DNA of 64,000 nucleotides from Grimontia kaedaensis (GTDB lineage: Bacteria > Pseudomonadota > Gammaproteobacteria > Enterobacterales > Vibrionaceae), in the NCBI RefSeq assembly GCF_023746615.1, contig NZ_CP082275.1, positions 1,426,001 to 1,490,000 of the forward strand. Direction: 5' to 3'. A model generated the notes under the pieces. It saw nothing but the letters and a program-made list of their open reading frames with translations. It had not been told where the DNA came from and searched no databases. How positions within the stretch are numbered: the stretch's first letter is position 1; each line of letters starts with the position of its first letter. The position numbers were made by a program, and so were the translations under genes. Of the stretch, positions 1 to 7,986 are shown in pieces.

Positions 1-1399
1 TTGATGATAACGCGGCCTCTATCATGTCACGCTCTGCCCATCCCCAGTTTACCCAATCATTGCTGATACCAAATTTGGCATCGTAAACCGCTAAGAGATC
101 GTACTCTCCTCGTTCAAAGGCCTCGAAACGCTGATCAATCATTTCTCTCCGAGCTTCGGTGAAATCTGAGGTGTACATATCGCGTGGCGAGCGTTGGAAT
201 GGGTTAAGGAAAGCGCCGGGAATGGGAGCGAATATGATGTCCCAAAGGAGCAAGCCGAAAAGGGCATTCAGCAAGCTGTTCTCGCAATACCATACTTGCC
301 AGCCTTGCTGGGCGTAATAACGCGCTGATTCCAGCTCTACACGCTCATTAAGTGCGATGGCGATGTGTTCAGAGTCGAATGATTCTCCAATTCTTTCGGG
401 TGAAGGGCAGGCGGTTTTCTTAGCAAGTTGCCTTGCTATACGCGCGGCGACATCTGCTTCGTCTTCATTGATGGGAGAAGCCAACATGGCCTTCACTATG
501 GTCGAGGCTTCCTCAAACCGTTCCTGCTTTATGGCGATGCGTGCCAGCCGCTCTCTAGCTGGTGGAAGTGAGCACTGTAAAAAAAGCGTTTCAGCGGCGG
601 TTTCATCTTTCTGTCTCTCAAAATCCCTTGCCAGTTTGTTAGCTAATCGCTCCCACTTTCGGGTGAGTGGTGGCCAATCTGGTTTCTTTGGCAGTCTTTG
701 ACTCACTTTTAATGCAGAAGTGAGTTGTTTTGCTTCTGTATACTCCCAGTACAAATCAGCAAGTGATGACAAGAAAAGCCAGTCAACGATTTGTTCACGC
801 GACGTAAAGAGCCTGTCTTCTAAACGAAGCTGGACTTTTTCAAAGCGGTAAATACCTAAATCGTTGAGAACAAACTGGCTGATATCCTGACGTGAATTGC
901 CAAAGTAAAGCAGTAAAAATAGCGGCAATACATCGTGCTGGAGACATAGAAATCGGGTTGGCAAAGGTAGGATTGCATCCTCACTGTTTTCGATGATTGC
1001 GGCGACAATTTCCGGCTTCTTTAGGGAAGCTTTTAAAGGCAGGTGTGCGTAAAGGGCAAGCAGTTCTCCTTTCGTCATCAGGTTCGTCACAACGTCAATC
1101 GGCGGGTTGGCCGTATCAGTGAGAAACTCTTCTTCAGATAACGTAGTGATAGCGCTTTCAATATCCGGAATCTCTGGGTAATGAAGCTTGTCGCTGCGAA
1201 ACCAATTCCCTTTTCTCGTAAGCATTCGAACCAGCAGTAACTGAGCATTTTTCGGCAAAGTTGAAAATGAACGCAACCAGTTCGCCTCTGACTCTGTCAG
1301 CAAATCGTTATATCTTTTCGATACTAATTCGACGATGGATAAGAAATTATCCAGATAGTAGTGCGGCGGCAGAACAGGCGGGTTAGTTGGCTGGCTCAT
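1..1399 (-). CDS. VRR-NUC domain nuclease, bacterial FAN1-type (partial, C-terminus off left edge)
   Basis: Reading leftward from an ATG at 1399, the frame stays open to the window edge (about 466 codons). The start MSQPTNPPVLPPHYYLDNF and the following helical N-terminal region match the bacterial homologues of FAN1, structure-specific nucleases of about 550 residues that process branched or cross-linked DNA. The catalytic VRR-NUC domain sits at the C-terminus of this family, so only its beginning can be present here. The last readable residues are ...NWGWAERDMIEAALSS. It is divergent from the next gene, from which it is separated by about 50 bp. The family call rests on the N-terminal sequence only. 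Confidence 0.75.
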   Translation of the reverse strand, partial: MSQPTNPPVLPPHYYLDNFLSIVELVSKRYNDLLTESEANWLRSFSTLPKNAQLLLVRMLTRKGNWFRSDKLHYPEIPDIESAITTLSEEEFLTDTANPPIDVVTNLMTKGELLALYAHLPLKASLKKPEIVAAIIENSEDAILPLPTRFLCLQHDVLPLFLLLYFGNSRQDISQFVLNDLGIYRFEKVQLRLEDRLFTSREQIVDWLFLSSLADLYWEYTEAKQLTSALKVSQRLPKKPDWPPLTRKWERLANKLARDFERQKDETAAETLFLQCSLPPARERLARIAIKQERFEEASTIVKAMLASPINEDEADVAARIARQLAKKTACPSPERIGESFDSEHIAIALNERVELESARYYAQQGWQVWYCENSLLNALFGLLLWDIIFAPIPGAFLNPFQRSPRDMYTSDFTEARREMIDQRFEAFERGEYDLLAVYDAKFGISNDWVNWGWAERDMIEAALSS

Positions 1400-1450
1400 G
1401 GCTTCCTTGTCGGTTTGAAACGAAAATGATTTTATAGGGACAAACAGTTA

Positions 1451-2920
1451 GTGAGCATAACACGACTCATTTCAGGGATGCTTTTTCTCTCCATACTTCT
1501 CCTAGTATTTCCTGGAAAGACAACCAGCAAAGAACACGCGATTAACAGTACGTTGCCGATCAAAGCTGCAGATTGCTTAATCGTCGATAGCGACAAGAAC
1601 ATTCTGATGATTGATGAAGCGATAAGCGGGCGATACTCGATACCTGGTGGCTCAATTATCGGTGAAGAAACGGCGGAACAAGCCGCAAAGCGCGAAGCTT
1701 ATGAAGAAACAGGCTTACATGTGAATGTTGGCAAGCAAATCGCCCAGACTTATAACTCTGTTATTTTCGCCTGCAAGCTGGTTTCACCGTCGCCGTACTT
1801 TATCGACTCACAAGGACGCAAGGTGCTGATGGCCTGGTCGGCACCGCATTTCGGTAAAGAAGTCACGCGTGTGCTCATGATGCCCAACAACAAGGCGGTG
1901 CGAGACAACTATCGTTTCCCTGAACATAAGTGGATGTTCAAAGGTTGGATACCGGAAGTACAGCCGAGTGAGTTTGTATTGTCTGCTGGCGAGCGCTCAG
2001 TGCTGACGCCGTTCTACAGGGCGCAACTCATTTGGTTGCAAACTTTGCATGAATGGAAAGCCAAGAGTTCGGGAGTTGAGGCTTTCGTGACCACTACCAT
2101 TGCGTTGGGGAGTTTGTTCACCCCGTTCCTGTTTCTCGCAACGTTGATCTACATTCGAGCCTACCATGGGCATCGTGCTGCCTTAATATATGGGGCTGGG
2201 TTGCTGGCCGTTTCTATCTTTGTGTTGATTTTGACCACTGTGGTGGAATTGCCAAGGCCTTACTTTATCGACCCTGTGTTTGGTGAACAGGACACGCTTG
2301 GTTATACGTTGCCAAGTACCATGGTCTCTCTGACAACGTTCTTTTTCTGCTGGCTGCTACTTAACTGGGACAAAGAAGTGTATCCGCAAGGGAGGAAGCG
2401 TTTCTCTCTGTTGGGCATGTTTTTTGTCGCTTTCATTAGTGGCAAGGTATTGTTTCAAGGAGAGCATTATCCGTCAGACATGGTCATGGGGTTGCTGATT
2501 GGTTTTGGTTTCGCGGTCGGATTTAGGCGGCTCAAAGATTGGCGTTTTGCTAATAGAAAGCGTGCGTTGATATCTGCTCGTTTCTGGCTGATAAGTTTTG
2601 TGGCTGTCGCGACCATAGGGATTGCGATTCACAAACCACATATTGTTTATCTCTCAGCATTCTGCCTTGGAACTTACTGTTCGATTTTGTGGCTCAAGGC
2701 TTTTCCGTTGTATGTTTCGGCAGTTCGACGCCCGTCAAAGCTGACATTTTTCATGATCTCTCTTGCGGGGGTGTTGGCAATTATCTTGGCGGAGAACGCT
2801 ATTTCCTCGCGTTATGCGGTGAATACCATCATTGTGGCTGTGAATTGTGCGGCTGCATGGGGTATATCCGTTTGGTTACTTGTGGTGACGCCACGTATTT
2901 TTCATCAATTTGTTCGGTGA
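1451..2920 (+). CDS. bifunctional NUDIX hydrolase / PAP2 phosphatase membrane protein
   Basis: A fused protein of 489 residues. After an N-terminal hydrophobic segment or signal, residues about 35-190 form a NUDIX domain with the box GX5EX7REXXEEXGL (around residues 66-88), which hydrolyses nucleoside-diphosphate-X substrates. The C-terminal half is polytopic membrane protein with PAP2 motifs: ELPRP, PSTMVS and GEHYPSD (catalytic His and Asp). PAP2 enzymes dephosphorylate lipid phosphates such as undecaprenyl- or phosphatidylglycerol-phosphate. The start is a GTG at 1451. The two domains in one chain suggest coupling of phosphate-ester clearance at the membrane, but the substrate cannot be told. 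It stands alone between a divergent nuclease gene and ydiJ. Confidence 0.85.
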   Translation: MSITRLISGMLFLSILLLVFPGKTTSKEHAINSTLPIKAADCLIVDSDKNILMIDEAISGRYSIPGGSIIGEETAEQAAKREAYEETGLHVNVGKQIAQTYNSVIFACKLVSPSPYFIDSQGRKVLMAWSAPHFGKEVTRVLMMPNNKAVRDNYRFPEHKWMFKGWIPEVQPSEFVLSAGERSVLTPFYRAQLIWLQTLHEWKAKSSGVEAFVTTTIALGSLFTPFLFLATLIYIRAYHGHRAALIYGAGLLAVSIFVLILTTVVELPRPYFIDPVFGEQDTLGYTLPSTMVSLTTFFFCWLLLNWDKEVYPQGRKRFSLLGMFFVAFISGKVLFQGEHYPSDMVMGLLIGFGFAVGFRRLKDWRFANRKRALISARFWLISFVAVATIGIAIHKPHIVYLSAFCLGTYCSILWLKAFPLYVSAVRRPSKLTFFMISLAGVLAIILAENAISSRYAVNTIIVAVNCAAAWGISVWLLVVTPRIFHQFVR

Positions 2921-3078
2921 CACGTAAACGATTGCGCAGCGTGTTTTTAAAGGGATTTCTCTTAGGATTAACTCTTTGAAGCAGGTCACACCTGAGGTAA
3001 AGTTATGGCAGTCGTTAGTTTATAAGATTGCCAACGATCGTATGGAAATAGATCGTACAAATGGCTTCAGGGAGCAAG

Positions 3079-6000
3079 ATGTTACCAGCACTTACACACC
3101 AGCATACGCTCGATCCCATCGTCGGGCGTTTTCTTGATGCTTTAAAAGAGAAAGGTTTCCAGGGTGAGACGGAGACCTTTTATGCCAGCCGCCTTGCAGT
3201 CGCAACCGATAACTCGGTCTACCAGCTTCTTCCTCAGGCGGTGGTTTTTCCCACTTCAACGCAAGACTTAACGCTGTTAGGCGAGGTCTGCAAAGATGCC
3301 GACTTCGCTGAGATTAAATTCTCTGCTCGTGGCGGCGGTACAGGCACCAATGGGCAGTCACTAACTCAACATATCGTTGTCGATATGTCGCGTCATATGC
3401 GTAAAATCCTTGAAATTAACCCTGATGAGGGTTGGGTGCGCGTGCAGGCCGGTGTTGTCAAAGATGCTCTGAACGATGCGCTTCGTCCGCACGGCTTTTT
3501 CTTCTCGCCTGATCTTTCGACCAGTAACCGCGCCACAGTGGGTGGCATGGTCAACACAGATGCATCAGGTCAGGGTTCATTGCGCTACGGTAAAACCTCA
3601 GACCACGTTCTGGCACTGAAAGCGGTGCTGGCAGATGGTTCAGTATTGGATACCGAACCCCAGTCTATGGCAGATGTGACGGGTAACACCCGTGATGATT
3701 ACGCAGGGGAAGCACTGCGCCGCGTGGCGGAAATCTGCCAAAGCAAACGTGCGGAAATCGACGCAAAATTCCCGCCACTGAACCGATTCCTGACAGGCTA
3801 CGATCTGAAAAATGCGTACCAGCCTGAGACTGAAACTTTCGACATGGCACGTGTGCTTTGTGGTGCGGAAGGTTCTCTGGCATTTATCACCGAAGCCAAA
3901 CTTAATATCACGCCAATCCCTAAAGCCCGTACTTTGGTTAACGTGAAGTACGATAGCTTCGACTCAGCACTTCGCAGTGCGCCTGTGATGGTTGAAGCGA
4001 ATGCCTTGTCCGTTGAAACGGTGGATTCTCGCGTATTGAATTTGGCACGTGAAGATATCGTGTGGAACACGGTGAAAGACCTGCTGACGGACGTTCCTGG
4101 CAAGGATATGCAGGGCATCAATATCGTCGAGTTTGCTGGTAATGATGTAGAGGAAATCGACGCACAAATCGCCTCACTGTGTGAGCGTTTGGATGTGTTG
4201 GTCGAAGCCGGTGATAAAGGCGTGATTGGCTATCAAGTCTGTAACGACCTGGCCTCTATCAACAAAATCTACAATATGCGCAAGAAGGCCGTTGGCCTGC
4301 TCGGAGCTGCCAAAGGTGCTGCGAAGCCAGTTGCCTTTACGGAAGACACTTGTGTGCCGCCTGAAAACCTCGCGGACTTTATTGTCGAATTCCGAACCTT
4401 ATTGGATAGCCATAACCTCAACTACGGCATGTTCGGTCATGTTGATGCAGGTGTATTGCACGTTCGTCCTGCGCTTGATTTGTGTGACCCTGAGCAAGAG
4501 CGTCTGATGAAGACGATTTCCGATCAGGTTGTGGCGCTGGTGGCGAAATACGGCGGCCTGATGTGGGGTGAGCACGGTAAAGGTTTCCGCTCTGAATACG
4601 GTCCAGAGTTTTTTGGTGAGGAGCTTTTCAACGAGCTGCGTAAAGTCAAAGCGGCGTTTGACCCTCACAACCGCATGAACCCAGGGAAGATTTGTACGCC
4701 AATCGACAGCAGCGATTCGCTGGTAAAAGTGGATGATGAAAAGCGCGGAACCTTAGACCGCCAAATCCCAATTACCGTGCGTGACAGCTTTAAGCAGGCG
4801 ATGGAATGTAACGGTAACGGCTTGTGTTTCAACTACGACACCAGCTCGCCAATGTGTCCGTCGATGAAGATCAGCTATGACCGTCGTCATTCGCCAAAAG
4901 GGCGTGCGGGCATCGTGCGTGAGTGGCTGCGTCTGCTCGCAGAGCAGGGTGTTGACCCAATCACCATGGAAAAAGAACTGATGGAGAAAACGCCGTCAGT
5001 TCGCCAAATCTTCGCGCGATTCAAGAACACCTGGCTTTCAAACAAAGATGACTACGATTTCTCTCACGAAGTGATGGAAGCGATGAATGGTTGTTTGGCA
5101 TGTAAAGCCTGTGCGACTCAGTGTCCTATCAAGGTTGATGTGCCGAGTTTCCGTTCGCGCTTTATCAATCTCTACTACAGCCGCTATCAGCGTCCTGCGA
5201 AGGACTATCTGGTGGCAAATATCGAAGGCATGCTGCCTTGGATGGCGAAAGCGCCTGTGATTGTCAATGCCTTCACTCAACCTAAATGGGCGCAGTCTGT
5301 CACTGAGAAAGCCATTGGGTATGTGGATACGCCTGCGTTGTCCGTACCTACCTTGTTGGAATCACTGGACGGTCACCATGCCACCAAGTTTGACTTGGAT
5401 TGGCTAAAGGCTCTGAGCGAGGAAGAGCGCTCCCGCTATGTTCTGATTGTTCAGGACCCGTTTACCAGCTTCTATGAAGCGGATGTGGTGAAGGATCTGG
5501 TGACGCTGGTTGAGAAGCTGGGTAAGAAGCCAATGCTGGTACCGTTTAAACCAAACGGCAAAGCGCAACATATCAAAGGCTTCCTTAAGAAGTTCGCTAA
5601 GACGGCCCGTAACACTGCTGATTTCTTGAACCAATTGGCAGCCTTGGATGTGCCAATGGTGGGTGTCGATCCAGCGCTGGTACTTTGCTACCGCGATGAA
5701 TACAACGAGATTCTTGGCGATAGCCGTGGTGACTTTCAGGTGCAGACGGCGCATGAGTGGCTGCTGAATGTGATTGCTGAAGTTCCAGAAAAAGAGAGCC
5801 CAGACAAAGATGCTTGGTATCTCTTTGCGCATTGTACCGAAAAAACCAAGATGCCGAATGCGGAAGCAGAGTGGGGCAAAATCTTCCATCACTTTGGCGG
5901 TAAGCTTGAGGCTGTAGCTGTGGGTTGTTGTGGTATGGCAGGTACTTACGGCCATGAATCGGACAAGCTGGAAAATTCGAAAGGCATTTTCGGTTTGAGC

Positions 6001-6132
6001 TGGAAACCACGCCTTGAATCTTTGCCACCTTCGCGCTGTATGGCGACAGGTTATTCATGCCGTAGCCAGGTGAAACGCTTCGAGAGCAAGAAGCTACAGC
6101 ACCCGGTTCAGGTGTTGGTGAATCTGGTTTAA
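3079..6132 (+). CDS. ydiJ: YdiJ-type FAD-linked oxidoreductase with Fe-S domain (D-2-hydroxyglutarate dehydrogenase family)
   Basis: A large cytoplasmic oxidoreductase of 1017 residues. The N-terminal third is an FAD-binding PCMH domain (GGGTGTNGQS and the later GGMVNTDASGQGS), followed by the FAD-oxidase C-terminal domain, an Fe-S region with CNGNGLC...MCPS and CLACKACATQCP cysteine clusters, and a C-terminal CCG domain (VGCCGMAGTYGH). Members oxidise D-2-hydroxy acids, D-2-hydroxyglutarate in E. coli YdiJ. I chose the ATG at 3079 over the in-frame ATG at 3061 because GGGAG lies just upstream of it and the family begins near MLPAL-type sequence. An intrinsic terminator follows at 6153. Confidence 0.9.
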   Translation: MLPALTHQHTLDPIVGRFLDALKEKGFQGETETFYASRLAVATDNSVYQLLPQAVVFPTSTQDLTLLGEVCKDADFAEIKFSARGGGTGTNGQSLTQHIVVDMSRHMRKILEINPDEGWVRVQAGVVKDALNDALRPHGFFFSPDLSTSNRATVGGMVNTDASGQGSLRYGKTSDHVLALKAVLADGSVLDTEPQSMADVTGNTRDDYAGEALRRVAEICQSKRAEIDAKFPPLNRFLTGYDLKNAYQPETETFDMARVLCGAEGSLAFITEAKLNITPIPKARTLVNVKYDSFDSALRSAPVMVEANALSVETVDSRVLNLAREDIVWNTVKDLLTDVPGKDMQGINIVEFAGNDVEEIDAQIASLCERLDVLVEAGDKGVIGYQVCNDLASINKIYNMRKKAVGLLGAAKGAAKPVAFTEDTCVPPENLADFIVEFRTLLDSHNLNYGMFGHVDAGVLHVRPALDLCDPEQERLMKTISDQVVALVAKYGGLMWGEHGKGFRSEYGPEFFGEELFNELRKVKAAFDPHNRMNPGKICTPIDSSDSLVKVDDEKRGTLDRQIPITVRDSFKQAMECNGNGLCFNYDTSSPMCPSMKISYDRRHSPKGRAGIVREWLRLLAEQGVDPITMEKELMEKTPSVRQIFARFKNTWLSNKDDYDFSHEVMEAMNGCLACKACATQCPIKVDVPSFRSRFINLYYSRYQRPAKDYLVANIEGMLPWMAKAPVIVNAFTQPKWAQSVTEKAIGYVDTPALSVPTLLESLDGHHATKFDLDWLKALSEEERSRYVLIVQDPFTSFYEADVVKDLVTLVEKLGKKPMLVPFKPNGKAQHIKGFLKKFAKTARNTADFLNQLAALDVPMVGVDPALVLCYRDEYNEILGDSRGDFQVQTAHEWLLNVIAEVPEKESPDKDAWYLFAHCTEKTKMPNAEAEWGKIFHHFGGKLEAVAVGCCGMAGTYGHESDKLENSKGIFGLSWKPRLESLPPSRCMATGYSCRSQVKRFESKKLQHPVQVLVNLV

Positions 6133-6152
6133 TCCAAATTAAGCGTGAACAA

Positions 6153-6184
6153 CAAGGGAGCCATAATGGCTCCCTTGTCTTTTT
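6153..6184 (+). terminator. intrinsic terminator after ydiJ
   Basis: CAAGGGAGCC-ATAAT-GGCTCCCTTG forms a 10-bp stem with a short loop and is followed by T-rich sequence, 20 bp after the ydiJ stop. Confidence 0.85.
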
Positions 6185-6289
6185 GAATAAGCGTTAAATC
6201 CTCAAACGTCTTAATTATTAGGCGAGGTGCATATGGGTAGCTGATAGTCTGATTGATAGACATTCCATACAAATGGAAAGGAGTCAGGC

Positions 6290-6703
6290 ATGAGCACACT
6301 TCAGCCACATGTGACGTTCCATGGTGTTTGTAGAGATGCGCTGGGCTTTTATAGTCATGCGCTCAATGGAGAAATCAAAACACTCTCAACATTCAATGAC
6401 TCTCCGGTGGAGTTTCCGAATCATCTGTTGTCCCGGGTGATGCATGCGGAGTTTGCTTCACCAGAGGTATGCTTTTTTGCTTCTGATGGGCTAGACGATT
6501 CTTTGGCTCAAGGGTCGGGAGATGTCGCTTTTCATGTCAGTTTTGAGGATGAAAAAAGGCAGAATGAAGTCTTTATGGCGCTTTCTGAAATGGGGCAGAT
6601 TGTGATGCCACTGGACTACACCTTTTGGAAAGTGCGGTTTGGGATGGTGACAGATAAGTATGGTATCCGATGGATGCTGAGTTGTCCCACAGAACACGTA
6701 TAG
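6290..6703 (+). CDS. VOC-family (PhnB/glyoxalase-like) protein
   Basis: A cytoplasmic protein of 137 residues with the layout of PhnB-like vicinal-oxygen-chelate proteins: it begins with a strand ending in F-G-C-R-D-A-L-x-F-Y and has a second half GDVAFHVSFEDEKRQNEVFMAL, then DYTFWKVRFGMVTDKYGIRWML, the usual C-terminal repeat ending in G-x-x-W. The family includes metal-dependent isomerases, dioxygenases and resistance proteins. The metal ligands are not clear, so no reaction is assigned. It has its own RBS (AAAGGAG) and terminator. Confidence 0.75.
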   Translation: MSTLQPHVTFHGVCRDALGFYSHALNGEIKTLSTFNDSPVEFPNHLLSRVMHAEFASPEVCFFASDGLDDSLAQGSGDVAFHVSFEDEKRQNEVFMALSEMGQIVMPLDYTFWKVRFGMVTDKYGIRWMLSCPTEHV

Positions 6704-6705
6704 AA

Positions 6706-6732
6706 CAAAGCCCCGAATTGTCGGGGCTTTAT
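6706..6732. terminator. bidirectional intrinsic terminator
   Basis: AAAGCCCCGA-ATTG-TCGGGGCTTT lies between the convergent VOC and aqpZ genes. A-tract and T-tract on both sides allow use in both directions. Confidence 0.85.
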
Positions 6733-6751
6733 TATCATTCGTATTTGTTAA

Positions 6752-7444
6752 TTAGTCTTCATTTGGGCTCAGCCAGCGATAAACCACACCGGCGATAAAG
6801 GCACCAATCAATGGGGCAACCCAGAACATCCAGAGTTGTGCCATTGCCCAGTCACCAACAAGCAGTGCAGGCCCCGTGCTTCGTGCAGGGTTCACTGAAG
6901 TATTGGTGATTGGAATACTGATAAGGTGGATAAGAGTCAGTGCCAGACCAATCGCCAATCCAGCCATCCCCGGGTTGGCAAGCTTGTGGGTAGCGCCCAT
7001 GATGACAATCAGGAACATAAAGGTCATCAGCACTTCAGTGACAAAGCCGGAAAGCATGTCGTAACCGCCAGGTGAGTGATCACCATATCCATTCGATGCC
7101 AAGCCCCCCGCTAAGTCAAAACCAGGTGCGCCGCTGGCAATAATATAAACAACATACGCGCCCACAATACCGCCTGCGACCTGAACTAACATGTAAGGAA
7201 TCAGTTCTGCGGTAGGAAAGCGTCCACCTGCCCATAGGCCAAATGAAACCGCTGGGTTGAGGTGACAACCGGAAATATGGCCAATGGCATAGGCCATGGT
7301 CACAACGGTCAAACCGAAGGCGAGGGCGACGCCTAAGAAGCCGATACCAAGTTCCGGAAAAGCGGCTGCGAATACAGCACTACCGCAACCCCCAAGCACC
7401 AACCAAAAGGTGCCAATAAATTCTGCTGTCAATTTCTTCAACAT
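6752..7444 (-). CDS. aqpZ: aquaporin Z, water channel
   Basis: A 230-residue inner-membrane protein with six hydrophobic segments and the two Asn-Pro-Ala boxes of the family (HLNPAVS in the first half, SVNPARS in the second). The selectivity-filter residues expected for water-specific AqpZ are recognisable: an aromatic in the first half, a His in the LIHLI segment and Arg right after the second NPA. Length equals E. coli AqpZ. It allows rapid water flux during osmotic change. Convergent with the VOC gene; about 330 bp of non-coding DNA upstream should hold its promoter. Confidence 0.93.
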   Translation of the reverse strand: MLKKLTAEFIGTFWLVLGGCGSAVFAAAFPELGIGFLGVALAFGLTVVTMAYAIGHISGCHLNPAVSFGLWAGGRFPTAELIPYMLVQVAGGIVGAYVVYIIASGAPGFDLAGGLASNGYGDHSPGGYDMLSGFVTEVLMTFMFLIVIMGATHKLANPGMAGLAIGLALTLIHLISIPITNTSVNPARSTGPALLVGDWAMAQLWMFWVAPLIGAFIAGVVYRWLSPNED

Positions 7445-7775
7445 TTCACGATCTCCCTAGTTGTATTTAGGACGGCACGTGAGAAAACCAGACTCATGAC
7501 TATCTTGCCATCTGAGCTATTTAGATCTGGGTAAACGCTTAAAAGTAGCACTCTATGCTTTATTTAGAGTGTTATTCATAATTTGATACCCCAACGTGCC
7601 ATCAAACGTACCTATGACCTGTATGCTGGTTCGAGTGTCACAATTCAGCGGCTTCAAGCGTGGCCTCATTTACAATTGGGTAGTTGTTACGCTGGGAACT
7701 GATATGTGTTAGCTTTAAAAATCAAATGGATGGTTGTAAGAGACGATCTGAACTATCTCATTAAGAGGTATCAGA
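7445..7775. other. intergenic region between aqpZ and the small membrane gene
   Basis: About 330 bp separating divergent genes. It must hold the promoters of aqpZ (minus) and of the small gene at 7776 (plus, RBS TTAAGAGG). I see no RNA gene or clear repeat in it. Confidence 0.4.
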
Positions 7776-7931
7776 ATGATTAAAATTGGATTTATTGTTG
7801 GCCTGATCATTATTGGCGTTTTGGTTGCCAAGTTCCTCGATGAAAAGTCCCAGAAGAAGTTTTTGATTGGCGCTGTTTCTACAGTCGCATTGGCTGTGGT
7901 GTTGTTGGTGCTTTCAGAATTAACGCGTTAA
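7776..7931 (+). CDS. small two-segment membrane protein
   Basis: A 51-residue ORF with an AAGAGG ribosome-binding site. The sequence has two hydrophobic segments (about residues 3-17 and 30-46) separated by a charged stretch with KFLDEKSQKK, so a small hairpin membrane protein is likely. Too short for most ORF filters. It is bounded by a clear terminator 14 bp downstream. Function unknown. Confidence 0.6.
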   Translation: MIKIGFIVGLIIIGVLVAKFLDEKSQKKFLIGAVSTVALAVVLLVLSELTR

Positions 7932-7945
7932 ACGTTAAACCGAAT

Positions 7946-7977
7946 AAAAAAAGCGAACCTGATGGTTCGCTTTTTTT
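7946..7977. terminator. bidirectional terminator between the small membrane gene and ygiQ
   Basis: AAAAAAAGCGAACC-TGAT-GGTTCGCTTTTTTT: an 8-bp stem with A- and T-tracts on the two sides, between convergent genes. Confidence 0.9.
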
Positions 7978-7986
7978 GTTAGAAGA

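Noticed and set aside
2689..2979. 96-residue frame overlapping the NUDIX-PAP2 end
   Set aside because: Lies in another frame of a well-supported gene, has no RBS and no recognisable content.
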